The notes under the pieces are model-generated. The model was given only the letters and a program-made list of their open reading frames with translations, did not search any database and was not told the origin of the DNA. A program made the position numbers and the translations under genes. This document shows positions 53,654 through 62,096 of a stretch of DNA of 64,000 bases, in pieces (the first letter of the stretch is position 1; each line of letters starts with the position of its first letter). The DNA lies in assembly GCA_025055795.1 (NCBI GenBank), contig JANWVV010000010.1, positions 1-64,000 of the forward strand, written 5' to 3'. Source of the DNA: Gemmataceae bacterium. GTDB lineage: Bacteria > Planctomycetota > Planctomycetia > Gemmatales > Gemmataceae.

Positions 53654-54904
53654 TCACGTCGTTGCTGTTTTGAGCAAATGGAGGCGAACAAGGTTGAGGG
53701 CTAGTCTGGCCGTGCGGCTCATCACTTCAGTCCGTTCCCCGCTCCAGACGTAACGGACAACTTCAGTCCCTTGAGGATGGGCCAGAGCGACATAGACGGT
53801 GCCGATAGGATCATGAGGAGTGCCTCCCGTGGGGCCGGCAAAGCCGGTAGTGGCTACAGCCAGATCGACACCGAAGCGGCGACGCACTCCATCAGCCATC
53901 GCCTGTGCCACTGGCGCACTGACCGCTGTGCAAGTTTGCAATAAGTCCCACGGAACTGCCAACTCGCGGTGTTTGACTTCGTCGGTGTAGGCGACGATGC
54001 CGCCCCGGAAATAATCGCTAGCCCCGGGTACCCGACACACACGATGGGCCACCAGCCCCCCTGTGACACTCTCAGCCGTGGCCAACGTGACCTTATGCTG
54101 ATGCAACAGCTGGACAACGGCATCTTCCAGTTCTTCGCTTTCCACGCCAAAGACCAGGGTGCCGAGACGTTCACGGATGATCGTTTCGGTAGCGGTGATC
54201 TGCGCCTGAGCTGCGGCCTGGTCAGGAGCGCGAGCAATAATCCGTAAGGAGACAACAGCATCACTGACTGTAATTCCCACCTCTGGCTGTCGGCCCCGGA
54301 CCGTCAAATCGAGGATTTTTTCCTCTACGGCCGACTCACCTAGCCCGAAGGTGTTGATCTTACGATACAGAGTGACCCCAGCCGTCAGGCCGAGTTGTTG
54401 CAGACGGGGACGGACCTGCTCGCTGTACATGCGTCGTAATTCCTGGGGGACGCCGGGTAAGGCAAAGACGGGTACTGAGCCGAATTTTGCGAACAGGCCC
54501 GGTGCGGTGCCAATCGGGTTGGGCAGCAGTTCTGCACTTAGAGGTCGCAAGGCTTGAACCCGATTGCGCTCAGGCATCGGCCGACCCCGGCTGGCGAAAA
54601 ACATGCGGATCTGCTCCAAGGCAACCGCATCTTCCACTAACGGTTCCTGCAGCGCTTGGGCCAGAGCGTCGCGGGTCAGATCATCCTGGGTAGGCCCAAG
54701 ACCGCCACTGAGTAGGATCAATTGGACACGCTGGCTGGCTACCCGCATGGCTGTCAACAGATCGTGCAGGTCATCGGCTACGATGGTGCAAAACGCGGTT
54801 GTTATGCCAAGGCCGGCCAACTGTTGACTCAGCCAGGAACTGTTGGTGTCCAGAGTCTGCCCACTGCTGAGCTCCGTGCCAACGGCGATGATCTCTGCAC
54901 GCAT
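53654..54904 (-). CDS. cinA: CinA family protein (nicotinamide-nucleotide amidase)
   Basis: Two-domain protein: an N-terminal MoaB/CinA-type domain (residues 3-170, with GTELSSG and LSGGLGPTQDDLTRD) and a C-terminal pyridine-nucleotide amidase domain (about 255-415, with TAESVTGGLVAHRV, the SDYFRGGIVAY block and TGFAGPTGGT). The latter deamidates NMN in pyridine nucleotide salvage; the former has ADP-ribose pyrophosphatase activity in some bacteria. The 416-residue length matches the family. ATG at 54904 follows GAGG closely. It is divergent from the haem-motif protein gene; the shared 126-nt gap holds both promoters. Confidence 0.93.
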   Translation of the reverse strand: MRAEIIAVGTELSSGQTLDTNSSWLSQQLAGLGITTAFCTIVADDLHDLLTAMRVASQRVQLILLSGGLGPTQDDLTRDALAQALQEPLVEDAVALEQIRMFFASRGRPMPERNRVQALRPLSAELLPNPIGTAPGLFAKFGSVPVFALPGVPQELRRMYSEQVRPRLQQLGLTAGVTLYRKINTFGLGESAVEEKILDLTVRGRQPEVGITVSDAVVSLRIIARAPDQAAAQAQITATETIIRERLGTLVFGVESEELEDAVVQLLHQHKVTLATAESVTGGLVAHRVCRVPGASDYFRGGIVAYTDEVKHRELAVPWDLLQTCTAVSAPVAQAMADGVRRRFGVDLAVATTGFAGPTGGTPHDPIGTVYVALAHPQGTEVVRYVWSGERTEVMSRTARLALNLVRLHLLKTATT

Positions 54905-55030
54905 GGACCGCCTCGCGCGGGACCAATCGGAGGACTGGAGAGAATGTGATTGACAACAGGGCCGTGCGTTGTTATGCCCCGGCCTTGTTGCCATAAAGGA
55001 AGGGTATGCTTGCGGAAAGGGGGATCAAGC

Positions 55031-56974
55031 ATGCCAGTGACCGGGGGAAGTCGCTGGATGACCGGAGTTTTCGCCGGGCTGATCCTGGTTGGGTCGCCCA
55101 CGAATGTGTTGGCCCTGACGGTCCTACGACCTGATGCGGATGAGGCGGCGTTGCCATCCCTGCCCGTGGCTCCAGTGGTGCCACCACCGCCGATGTTTCC
55201 TTGCGGAAAGGAAGTGCCCGCTCGCGAGCCACCAGCAGCGGCAGCGGTTCCAGACGTCCCTTTGCCGCCGATTGTTATTCCTCCCGAGGTGTCGCCGGCG
55301 GCGGCCCAGTTACCCGTACGACCAGCCGCCCCCACGTCGCAAAGCGGAGCCTCTGCGGGCATGTCCGCTGCTTCAGGCGGATCGGCCGTTACGCCGCTGC
55401 CACCAGCTAGTTTGCCTGCTGCCTCTGAAGCAAAACCATTAGCCCCTATACCCATCGTTCCGCCGCCTTCTTACCCGGCCGACGCGTCTCTCTTGTCGGG
55501 GCCGGTCAGCGGGCCGACCGTGCCGCGGACCCCGACGCGCGATCCGTTACCACCCTTGCCGCCTGTCCCACCTCCGGAGGCGGGCAGGACCAGTCAGCCC
55601 CAGCCCTCCGCTCCTGTTCCTCCCGGACCACCGCCGGACAAGTCAACGGCACCGCTTCCGGCGTCCGGATTTCCCCTTCCACCATCGGCAGGGGCAACTC
55701 CCCCCCTGGTTTCGCCGCGAAAAGATACCCCCATGGTGACTCCGCCTCCGGCTGCCACGCCACCTTTACCCCCTGTCCCTCCACCCGACAACTACGTCCC
55801 CTCGCCTCAGGGGCCAGCCAAGAGAAACCCTGTTGCTCCACCCCCATCGCCACCCACGCCGCCATACTCATCTCCTTCCGCGAGCGGTGACGTTGGATCT
55901 TCCTCGGCAGCCTCGCCAAAGGGGTCGGGGGCTCCGTTGCCGCCCCCTTCGCCCTACAATGGCCAGTTTGTGCTGTTGAAAAACGGCAAGTTGATCGCTG
56001 GGCAGGTACGGCTGGAGGGGGATAACGTCGTAGTGCGGCAAGGGGCCCTGGAGCGTCGCTGGCCCAAAGCGGAGGTGCTGGGTATTGCCGAGGATGCCGA
56101 CGCTGTTTACAAACTACGCCGCCAGCAAATTGCGGATTCGGATAGTGTGGCCCGTCTGGAGCTAGCCTGCTGGTTGATGTATCAGGGCTTCCGGGAACAA
56201 GCCTTGGCCGAGGCCCGGGCCCTTGTAGCCGTGGACCCGACAAATAAGCGGGCCCAGGAACTGGTCCGTAGCCTCGAATTGTCCCTGCGTCAGTTTCCGA
56301 CTGCCGGTGCACCCACGTCGTCGGCGCCGTCGGGCCAGCTCCTGACCGACTGGGCACGCGAGCTGAACCTGACGACCGAGGGCATTCTTACCTTTGCTAG
56401 CCGGGCCCAGCCTGTGCTCGTCAATCAGTGCATGGATTGTCACGCCCGACCAGATTATAGGGGAGGGTTCCGATTGGTCCGCGTTCAGGGGATCGAAATG
56501 GGGGGTCCCCGTACCTGGCACAATTTGCGGGCTGTGGCCGGACAATTGCGATCCGACGATCCCGTAAACAGCCCCTTGCTCGTGAAGGCACTGACCATCC
56601 ACGGCGGTATGAAGCAACCCCCCTTTTTGTCTCGTCAGGCGTCCGGGTACAAAGCATTGGAAGCCTGGGTCATGTCGGCTGTGCCACGATCGGCACCGTC
56701 ACAGATCCCACCGGCCCGCACGGAAGAAGCGCCGCCTCCCCCGCCACAGATCCCGCCGGCCCGTAATGGCGATTCCCCCTCAGCAACAAGTTTACCGGTG
56801 GCTCCGACCTCACCGGTCGCTGCGTGGCCTACGGTTCCTCGCTCTTCACCCCCCGTTTCTCCAACACCACCATCAGTGCCCCTGCCGTCAGGGGGTCAGC
56901 CCCTACCAACAGACGAATTTGATCCCCGACCGTTCAATCAGTCCGCATTACCCCCGGACGCATCCCCTCGGTGA
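55031..56974 (+). CDS. Secreted proline-rich protein with one c-type haem motif
   Basis: A 647-residue exported protein with a signal peptide (GVFAGLILVGSPTNVLA near residues 12-28). Residues 35-310 are an extremely Pro/Ser/Ala-rich, disordered stretch. Residues 315-430 form a beta-then-helical unit (FVLLKNGKLIAGQVRLEGDN, then helices with repeat-like ELACWLMYQGFREQAL). The haem motif CMDCH lies near 467 in a cytochrome-c-like domain of the planctomycete type (NSPLLVKALTIHGGMKQPPF follows). The tail is again Pro-rich and carries two QIPPAR repeats. GGGGGA precedes the ATG at 55031. It is probably cell-envelope associated; electron transfer or a structural role cannot be told apart. Confidence 0.75.
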   Translation: MPVTGGSRWMTGVFAGLILVGSPTNVLALTVLRPDADEAALPSLPVAPVVPPPPMFPCGKEVPAREPPAAAAVPDVPLPPIVIPPEVSPAAAQLPVRPAAPTSQSGASAGMSAASGGSAVTPLPPASLPAASEAKPLAPIPIVPPPSYPADASLLSGPVSGPTVPRTPTRDPLPPLPPVPPPEAGRTSQPQPSAPVPPGPPPDKSTAPLPASGFPLPPSAGATPPLVSPRKDTPMVTPPPAATPPLPPVPPPDNYVPSPQGPAKRNPVAPPPSPPTPPYSSPSASGDVGSSSAASPKGSGAPLPPPSPYNGQFVLLKNGKLIAGQVRLEGDNVVVRQGALERRWPKAEVLGIAEDADAVYKLRRQQIADSDSVARLELACWLMYQGFREQALAEARALVAVDPTNKRAQELVRSLELSLRQFPTAGAPTSSAPSGQLLTDWARELNLTTEGILTFASRAQPVLVNQCMDCHARPDYRGGFRLVRVQGIEMGGPRTWHNLRAVAGQLRSDDPVNSPLLVKALTIHGGMKQPPFLSRQASGYKALEAWVMSAVPRSAPSQIPPARTEEAPPPPPQIPPARNGDSPSATSLPVAPTSPVAAWPTVPRSSPPVSPTPPSVPLPSGGQPLPTDEFDPRPFNQSALPPDASPR

Positions 56975-57380
56975 ATAAGACAACGTAGCCAGTCTGGTAA
57001 TTGTGCATTGTGATTCGCTATGGAAGCTTGGTTTTGCGGTGTGTGAGCCGGGATTGATTACAGTTGAGGACCGGCTACCAACGCCCGGGCAAGCTAGGGA
57101 TGGGGCCAATCTCTGATTGCTGTGTATAAGTTGCTCTTGGATTTTCGACTCAACTCTCCGGCTGGAATAATTATTTCGGCACGCCAACCAAGCGAGGCTT
57201 GACGTCAGTTGGGTGAAAAAACAAGGGTGCAGCTCCGTTGTTGTCCTCTGCATCTCATAGAATGGATCATCTCAATACAGTAGGGCGAATGCCTGGAACT
57301 GGCCTGTAATTGCAAAGAGTAGCGGCCATGGGTGTAGTCAAGATTGTAGTTCCTTAGCAGGTGCCACAGGAAACGCTTCA
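56975..57380. other. Intergenic region upstream of mgtE-like gene
   Basis: About 405 bases. No gene was recognised. It would include any leader of the MgtE-like gene; an M-box-like magnesium riboswitch was looked for by eye but not recognised. Confidence 0.4.
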
Positions 57381-58385
57381 GTGAACGACGGTATGCACGT
57401 TAAGAGTATCCTCAACGATCCGGTTACCCTTCATATGCGGACTGATCCTTGCCGGCTGCGCTTGGGCCAGACCGTGCGTGAAGCCCTGGAGTACGTTCGC
57501 AAGCAGCATCCGTCTGGTCGCATCGTTTATTTCTACGTCGTTGATGAGCAGGACCGTCTTGTCGGCGTTGTGCCCACCCGACAACTACTGCTGAGCGACC
57601 CGGAAACCCTTGTTGCCAACATCATGGTTCGCTCGGTGATCGCGATTCCCCACACGGCTACGGTGCTCGAGGCCTGCGAGTTTTTTACTATGCACCGCTT
57701 TCTGGCCTTTCCCGTCGTCGACGACCAGAAGCGGTTGCTTGGTCTAGTGGATGTCGAGCTTTACACCAAGGAGTTGAGCGATCTGGAACGGCGGGAGGGC
57801 AACGAGGACTTGTTCCAGTTGATCGGTGTGCATCTGACGGAGGCTAGCCAGCGGAACGTGTTGACAACGTTCCGGTCGCGTTTCCCTTGGTTGCTATCGA
57901 ACATCACCGGCGGGTTGCTAGCGGCCTGGTTGGCCGATGCTTATGCGGACGTGGCCACTTTGGTTTTGGTCACTCCCTTCATCCCGGTTGTATTGGCTCT
58001 GGCTGAGAGCGTCAGCATCCAGTCCGTCAGTCTGGCGTTGGAAACACTCCATGGTGTGCGCGCCACCTGGGGCTTGTATCTGCGTCGGCTGGTACGGGAA
58101 GCCGTGGTGGGCCTGTTGTTGGGTGCTGCCTGTGGCGGACTGGTGGCCTTGGTCGCCTGGTTATGGAAGGGACACCTTGGGGCTGGCCTGAGTCTGTTCC
58201 TGGGCATCAGTGGCAGTGTGGCCGCTGCCGCTATTCTCGGCCTGAGCTTGCCCCTTATCCTACGTCTGTTACGCTATAATCCCCAGGTTGCCGCTGGACC
58301 CATTGCCCTGGCTAGTGCCGATATGGTAACCCTACTGTTCTACTTCAACCTGGGGCGCTGGTTGCTCGGAACACACACAAGCTGA
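57381..58385 (+). CDS. MgtE-like divalent cation transporter lacking the N domain
   Basis: A 334-residue protein with two CBS domains (residues 12-75 and 78-140) followed by a five-segment MgtE membrane domain (about 170-330). Classical MgtE (about 450 residues) has an extra N-terminal superhelical domain that gates the pore; here it is absent. The usual GGN-x-G-x-Q signature reads AESVSIQS, while the membrane Asp of ASADM (D314) is kept. GTG at 57381 follows AGGAAA by about 7 nt; the ATG at 57393 is an alternative. Magnesium is the likely ion, but the altered signature leaves this open. It is monocistronic. Confidence 0.8.
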   Translation: MNDGMHVKSILNDPVTLHMRTDPCRLRLGQTVREALEYVRKQHPSGRIVYFYVVDEQDRLVGVVPTRQLLLSDPETLVANIMVRSVIAIPHTATVLEACEFFTMHRFLAFPVVDDQKRLLGLVDVELYTKELSDLERREGNEDLFQLIGVHLTEASQRNVLTTFRSRFPWLLSNITGGLLAAWLADAYADVATLVLVTPFIPVVLALAESVSIQSVSLALETLHGVRATWGLYLRRLVREAVVGLLLGAACGGLVALVAWLWKGHLGAGLSLFLGISGSVAAAAILGLSLPLILRLLRYNPQVAAGPIALASADMVTLLFYFNLGRWLLGTHTS

Positions 58386-58793
58386 GATTCCCAGCTACTC
58401 TAATTGGCTAAACGGTCGCCCCACCGCATGCACAAACAAAAAACAGCCATCAAAAACAGTCGTCCAAAGTCCGGGCCTTCAGAAAAAATGTGTCCAATAT
58501 TCCCCCAGGGCTCCGATCGCTTGTTTGTTGAGTATTAGAAAACTTGACGAGGTTACATAGGGATCATTTCCGCCGGTGCGATCACTTCAGCGATGCTCTG
58601 TTAGAAGATCCGAGCGGCTCCAGGTTAGTGTATCGGAAATTCGTTATTGCCTGGGAGCATAGCTCTGGCGAGAGTGTGGCAATAGCCAGTGCGGACATGG
58701 CAGATTGCTCGTGGTTGCATAGCCGTAATCAGTAGTTGTTGCATGTGATATACGCGACTATGTATCCCTCGAACGCGGGAACTGTTTTTTCTT
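58386..58793. other. Intergenic region, no gene recognised
   Basis: About 410 bases between the MgtE-like gene and a membrane glycosyltransferase gene on the same strand. A 63-codon frame at 58544-58735 has no start signal or likeness and was rejected. No terminator or promoter stood out. Confidence 0.45.
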
Positions 58794-60569
58794 ATGACCA
58801 CGGTTAGTCAGCATGGGGCCGGATTAGTCAGTTATGAGGCAAGCAGGGTGTGGTTTCTCTTCAGCCACCCCCTTGTGCTTGCCGGTTTGGTTACCGTGGC
58901 TAATGGACTTAAGCCGGTGGTAGTAGACGATACGGCGTATCTGCTTTACGCCCAGCACATCGCGGTTTGTCCACGCGACCCTTACGGCTTCACCATCTTC
59001 TGGTACACCTGGCCGCAACCCGCCTTTGAGGTTTTAGCTCCACCGGTGTATCTGTACTGGTTGGCAGGAGGGTGGTGGTTGTTTGGCGATCATGTAGCGC
59101 TGCTCAAGGTGTGGACGTGGCCCTGGCTGGTACTGCTGGCCTATAGCCTGCGTGGCTTGCTCCGTCAGGTGGCTTCTGCAGCCGCTGGCTGGATGCTTCC
59201 ACTGCTTTTGTTCTCGCCCGCGGTGCTACCCGCGGTGAACCTGATGTTAGACATTCCGGCCTATGCTTTAGGGAGTGCGGCCCTGTGCCTGTGGGGGGGG
59301 CTAGTACAACGCTCATTACCCCTAGCACAGACAATTGTCCGTACGGTGCTGGTCGGTTTGCTCCTCGGGTTAGCAGCCCAGACCAAGTATTCGCTCCTGA
59401 CTTTTTTCCCGGTACTTTTATTATGGGGAGTGTTGCAACGGCGTTGGGGGATCACAGTCGCGGCTGTCGTTACTGCTAGTGCCGTTTTCTGGGCTTGGGA
59501 AGCGTATTGCCTGTGGCAGTATGGAGCATCTCACTTCTGGTATCACGTCCAGGCACAGAGGCAGCACGGTTCTTTCCTTGACCAGTTGTGGGCCAAACTA
59601 GAATTGGTTGGCCCGTTATGTGGGTACTGGGGCTGCCTAGGAGCGGCGATCGCCTGGCTGACCGTCTGGCGACTGGGGATACCCTCCCCTGTTGTTCGCT
59701 GCTTGGTAGGCATGTGGCTGGGCGGCATGGCACTGGTCGGTCTGCTCCCCGAACGTTATCTAGTGTTGCCTGACGGTTCATCCCTTGTGGCGCTGTTCTG
59801 GCAGGGTGCCGGGGTTGTGGCCTTGATAACGGCGGCTACCGCTGTGCTCCTTCAAGCTGTGCTCCTTCAAAGTACGCCTGGAGGGAATGCCCCGACGTCC
59901 GTTGGTAAACATGCGGTTTTTCTGCTTTTGTGGTGGCTGATAGAATTGGCAGGTTATTTTTTGTTAACGCCCTTTGGGGCAGCTCGCCGGCTGATTGGCC
60001 TGACGTTGGTAAGCCATCTGGCTGTGGGTCGACTTTATGACCGGATTGTGCCGGAGAGCATGGCAGCCGGCAGCGGAGTTCCTCGCCATGCCCCGCCGGG
60101 TTGGCTTGTAGCCGCCTCGATGAGCGTGGGAATTACTGTAGCGACGATCGACGTGCTGGATGCTTATCCGGAAAAGTGGTGCGTGGAGCAAGCGGCCCGA
60201 GTCTTGCGTTCCTGGTTAAACGATCAACCGGAGACAGTTTGGTTTGCCGGTCACTGGGGCTTTCAGCATTATGCCCAGCGTCAGGGTTGGCAGCCGCTCG
60301 TACCGCAAGAAAGTCGCGTCTGCCCGGGACAATTCGTTGTGCTGCCGGTGCATCCCGATGCCGATCATTTTTATCGCCCCCACGTCGGTAGCCGGCCCAT
60401 CGTTCTCCCTGCAGGGGGTTACGAGACACTGGCCGAAATCGTCTGGGACGACCCCTTGGCCGCTCAGACGATCCCCAACTACTACGGTGGAATGCTTCCT
60501 CTGATCGGACGTAACCACCCCCGGCTCCGCGTGCTCGTGGCCCAGATGCGGACCGATTGGCAACCGTAG
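58794..60569 (+). CDS. GT-C fold membrane glycosyltransferase-like protein
   Basis: A 591-residue polytopic protein with about ten or eleven hydrophobic segments up to residue 450, then a soluble C-terminal domain of about 140 residues. The first external loop carries VVDDTAYLLYA; the acidic pair placed there fits the catalytic aspartates of GT-C transferases (PMT/ArnT-like) that use lipid-linked sugars. The donor and acceptor are unknown. The gene is alone on the plus strand and convergent with the universal stress protein gene. A second GT-C-type gene lies 1.5 kb further on (62097-63848), so both may serve cell-surface glycosylation. Confidence 0.75.
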   Translation: MTTVSQHGAGLVSYEASRVWFLFSHPLVLAGLVTVANGLKPVVVDDTAYLLYAQHIAVCPRDPYGFTIFWYTWPQPAFEVLAPPVYLYWLAGGWWLFGDHVALLKVWTWPWLVLLAYSLRGLLRQVASAAAGWMLPLLLFSPAVLPAVNLMLDIPAYALGSAALCLWGGLVQRSLPLAQTIVRTVLVGLLLGLAAQTKYSLLTFFPVLLLWGVLQRRWGITVAAVVTASAVFWAWEAYCLWQYGASHFWYHVQAQRQHGSFLDQLWAKLELVGPLCGYWGCLGAAIAWLTVWRLGIPSPVVRCLVGMWLGGMALVGLLPERYLVLPDGSSLVALFWQGAGVVALITAATAVLLQAVLLQSTPGGNAPTSVGKHAVFLLLWWLIELAGYFLLTPFGAARRLIGLTLVSHLAVGRLYDRIVPESMAAGSGVPRHAPPGWLVAASMSVGITVATIDVLDAYPEKWCVEQAARVLRSWLNDQPETVWFAGHWGFQHYAQRQGWQPLVPQESRVCPGQFVVLPVHPDADHFYRPHVGSRPIVLPAGGYETLAEIVWDDPLAAQTIPNYYGGMLPLIGRNHPRLRVLVAQMRTDWQP

Positions 60570-60682
60570 GGTTACCGTGCCCGTGCCGTCTTCTTGGCGC
60601 AAATTTGCACATGTATGAAAATATTTATAACTATGAGGATTGGCTAAGGAGGTACTTTGGGGCGGTGTGGCCTCTCTATTGT

Positions 60683-61135
60683 CTAGCAAGTCGAAGGCTT
60701 GACTGTCAAAACGGGGCAGGGAGCCTCACGCAAGATGCGTTCCGCCTGTGAGCCCAGAAGCAGGTGGGCCAGACCGGTCCGACCGTGGGTGCCAATGCAC
60801 AACAAATCGGCTTGCAGGTCTTTGGCCGCTGCGACAATTTCGGCGACCGGTGAACCGACGCGAATTTCGGTCTGTGGCTGCAGGTGCTCCAGCTGCTCCG
60901 TACGGATCAGATTGACCAGGCCCTGCTTGGCAGACTCGATCATTTCGGCCAGGTCCGGGCTGGGCACCGGCGTAGGCATGACGGCATCCGGCAGGGCCAA
61001 CGTCAGGTCCTGGACCACATGCAGCAGGACCAATTCCGCCTGTAACCGCTCCGCCAGCATGGCCGCTAAGCGGACAGCCGGGGCCGAACATTCCCCGAAG
61101 TCGGTAGGAACCAGAATGCGACGGATCGGTTTCAT
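60683..61135 (-). CDS. Universal stress protein (UspA family)
   Basis: A 150-residue single-domain cytoplasmic protein. It starts with the beta strand IRRILVPTDFGECS and ends with the ATP-binding pattern GTHGRTGLAHLLLGSQAERILREAPCPVLTV (G-x2-G-x9-G-S/T), so it probably binds ATP. Its role in stress tolerance is known only in outline for the family. It lies 27 nt downstream of the class IV aminotransferase on the same strand and may share its message. Confidence 0.92.
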   Translation of the reverse strand: MKPIRRILVPTDFGECSAPAVRLAAMLAERLQAELVLLHVVQDLTLALPDAVMPTPVPSPDLAEMIESAKQGLVNLIRTEQLEHLQPQTEIRVGSPVAEIVAAAKDLQADLLCIGTHGRTGLAHLLLGSQAERILREAPCPVLTVKPSTC

Positions 61136-61162
61136 GGCAATGTCCCAGGGCCAGGCAAATGG

Positions 61163-62011
61163 CTAGTGGTCCAGCCTGGCTGCATTGTAATCACTTCCAG
61201 TCGCATTTTCCCAGAATTTCCGGGCCTGTGTCGTGACGTCGCCAGCCCGACCTGACCCGATATCATGACCATCCAGGCGAATCAGGGGCACTACCCCCGC
61301 GGATGCTCCCACGGCCATAATTTCTTCAGCCAGGTATAGCTGCGCTAAGGGTACGGGCTCGATGTGCAAGACAACTCCGTTTTGCCGCAACCAGGACTGT
61401 ATCAGCCGGGCGTGTGGATCGGCCCATTGCTGGGCAGGAAAAAGCCATTGGCATCCTTGCCGGAGAAAGAGGCTGCCCTCAGTGGTGCCGAGCACCCCGC
61501 CTTCTCTGTTGATCAGAACGGCCTCCAAACAACCCCGTTGTAAGGCGGTCCATTTGGCCCGCACCAGGTAGGGGTGACCGAGCAGACGCGGCTCGTGGTA
61601 CGGCAGCCGCACCGAGACAGTATGCAAGCCGTGCGTCAACAGTTCCGGAGGGAAAGGCCAGTAATCTTCCACCCAAATGACAATACAGCTTTGAAGTTTA
61701 CGTGGGTCAGGTCCAAAACCGCCGCTGCCGCGGGTGGCGATCAGGTAGCCGAAGCCCTGGAGCCGCTGGTTGACTTGTAAAGTCTGCTGCAACGCCTCTT
61801 GCAACTGTTGCGGTGTGTAGGGGATGGACAAGTATTGTTCCGCAGCGGCGGCGTAGAAGTCGTCCAGGTGAGCCTGTAACAAAACGACGTGTCCCTGCAC
61901 GCACCGCCAGCCGATCCGCACGCCGTCGCCAAAGAGCAAGCCATGGTCCGATATCGGCAACTGCGCCTGCCGCTTGTCGATCAGTTGACCATTGATCCAC
62001 ACCCACGGCAT
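61163..62011 (-). CDS. PLP-dependent class IV aminotransferase
   Basis: A 282-residue enzyme of the branched-chain/D-amino-acid aminotransferase and 4-amino-4-deoxychorismate lyase fold. The opening W-V-W-I-N-G, the DHGLLFGDGV segment near residue 22, the lysine of RAKWTALQRG near residue 158 that would bind PLP, and the GVLGTTEGSLF block near 180 (phosphate binding) are in place. Which of the three reactions it runs cannot be told; the E-x-x-x-S-N-I/L block reads TEGSLF. ATG at 62011 is used, TTG at 62038 is possible. It precedes the universal stress protein gene. Confidence 0.85.
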   Translation of the reverse strand: MPWVWINGQLIDKRQAQLPISDHGLLFGDGVRIGWRCVQGHVVLLQAHLDDFYAAAAEQYLSIPYTPQQLQEALQQTLQVNQRLQGFGYLIATRGSGGFGPDPRKLQSCIVIWVEDYWPFPPELLTHGLHTVSVRLPYHEPRLLGHPYLVRAKWTALQRGCLEAVLINREGGVLGTTEGSLFLRQGCQWLFPAQQWADPHARLIQSWLRQNGVVLHIEPVPLAQLYLAEEIMAVGASAGVVPLIRLDGHDIGSGRAGDVTTQARKFWENATGSDYNAARLDH

Positions 62012-62096
62012 AGCTCCAGGCCTCGGTACGACTTCCAAGATACTACTTCAGCGGGGGTTGGGTTGCTAGTAGTGACATGTGGGGATGATGGTGGCA

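Noticed and set aside
55506-56357. Minus-strand open frame (283 codons) opposite the proline-rich haem protein
   Set aside because: Proline codons read backwards give Gly/Arg/Trp-rich frames without stops; there is no SD or domain.
58544-58735. 63-codon frame between the MgtE-like and GT-C genes
   Set aside because: No ribosome binding site, no family likeness and poor codon pattern.
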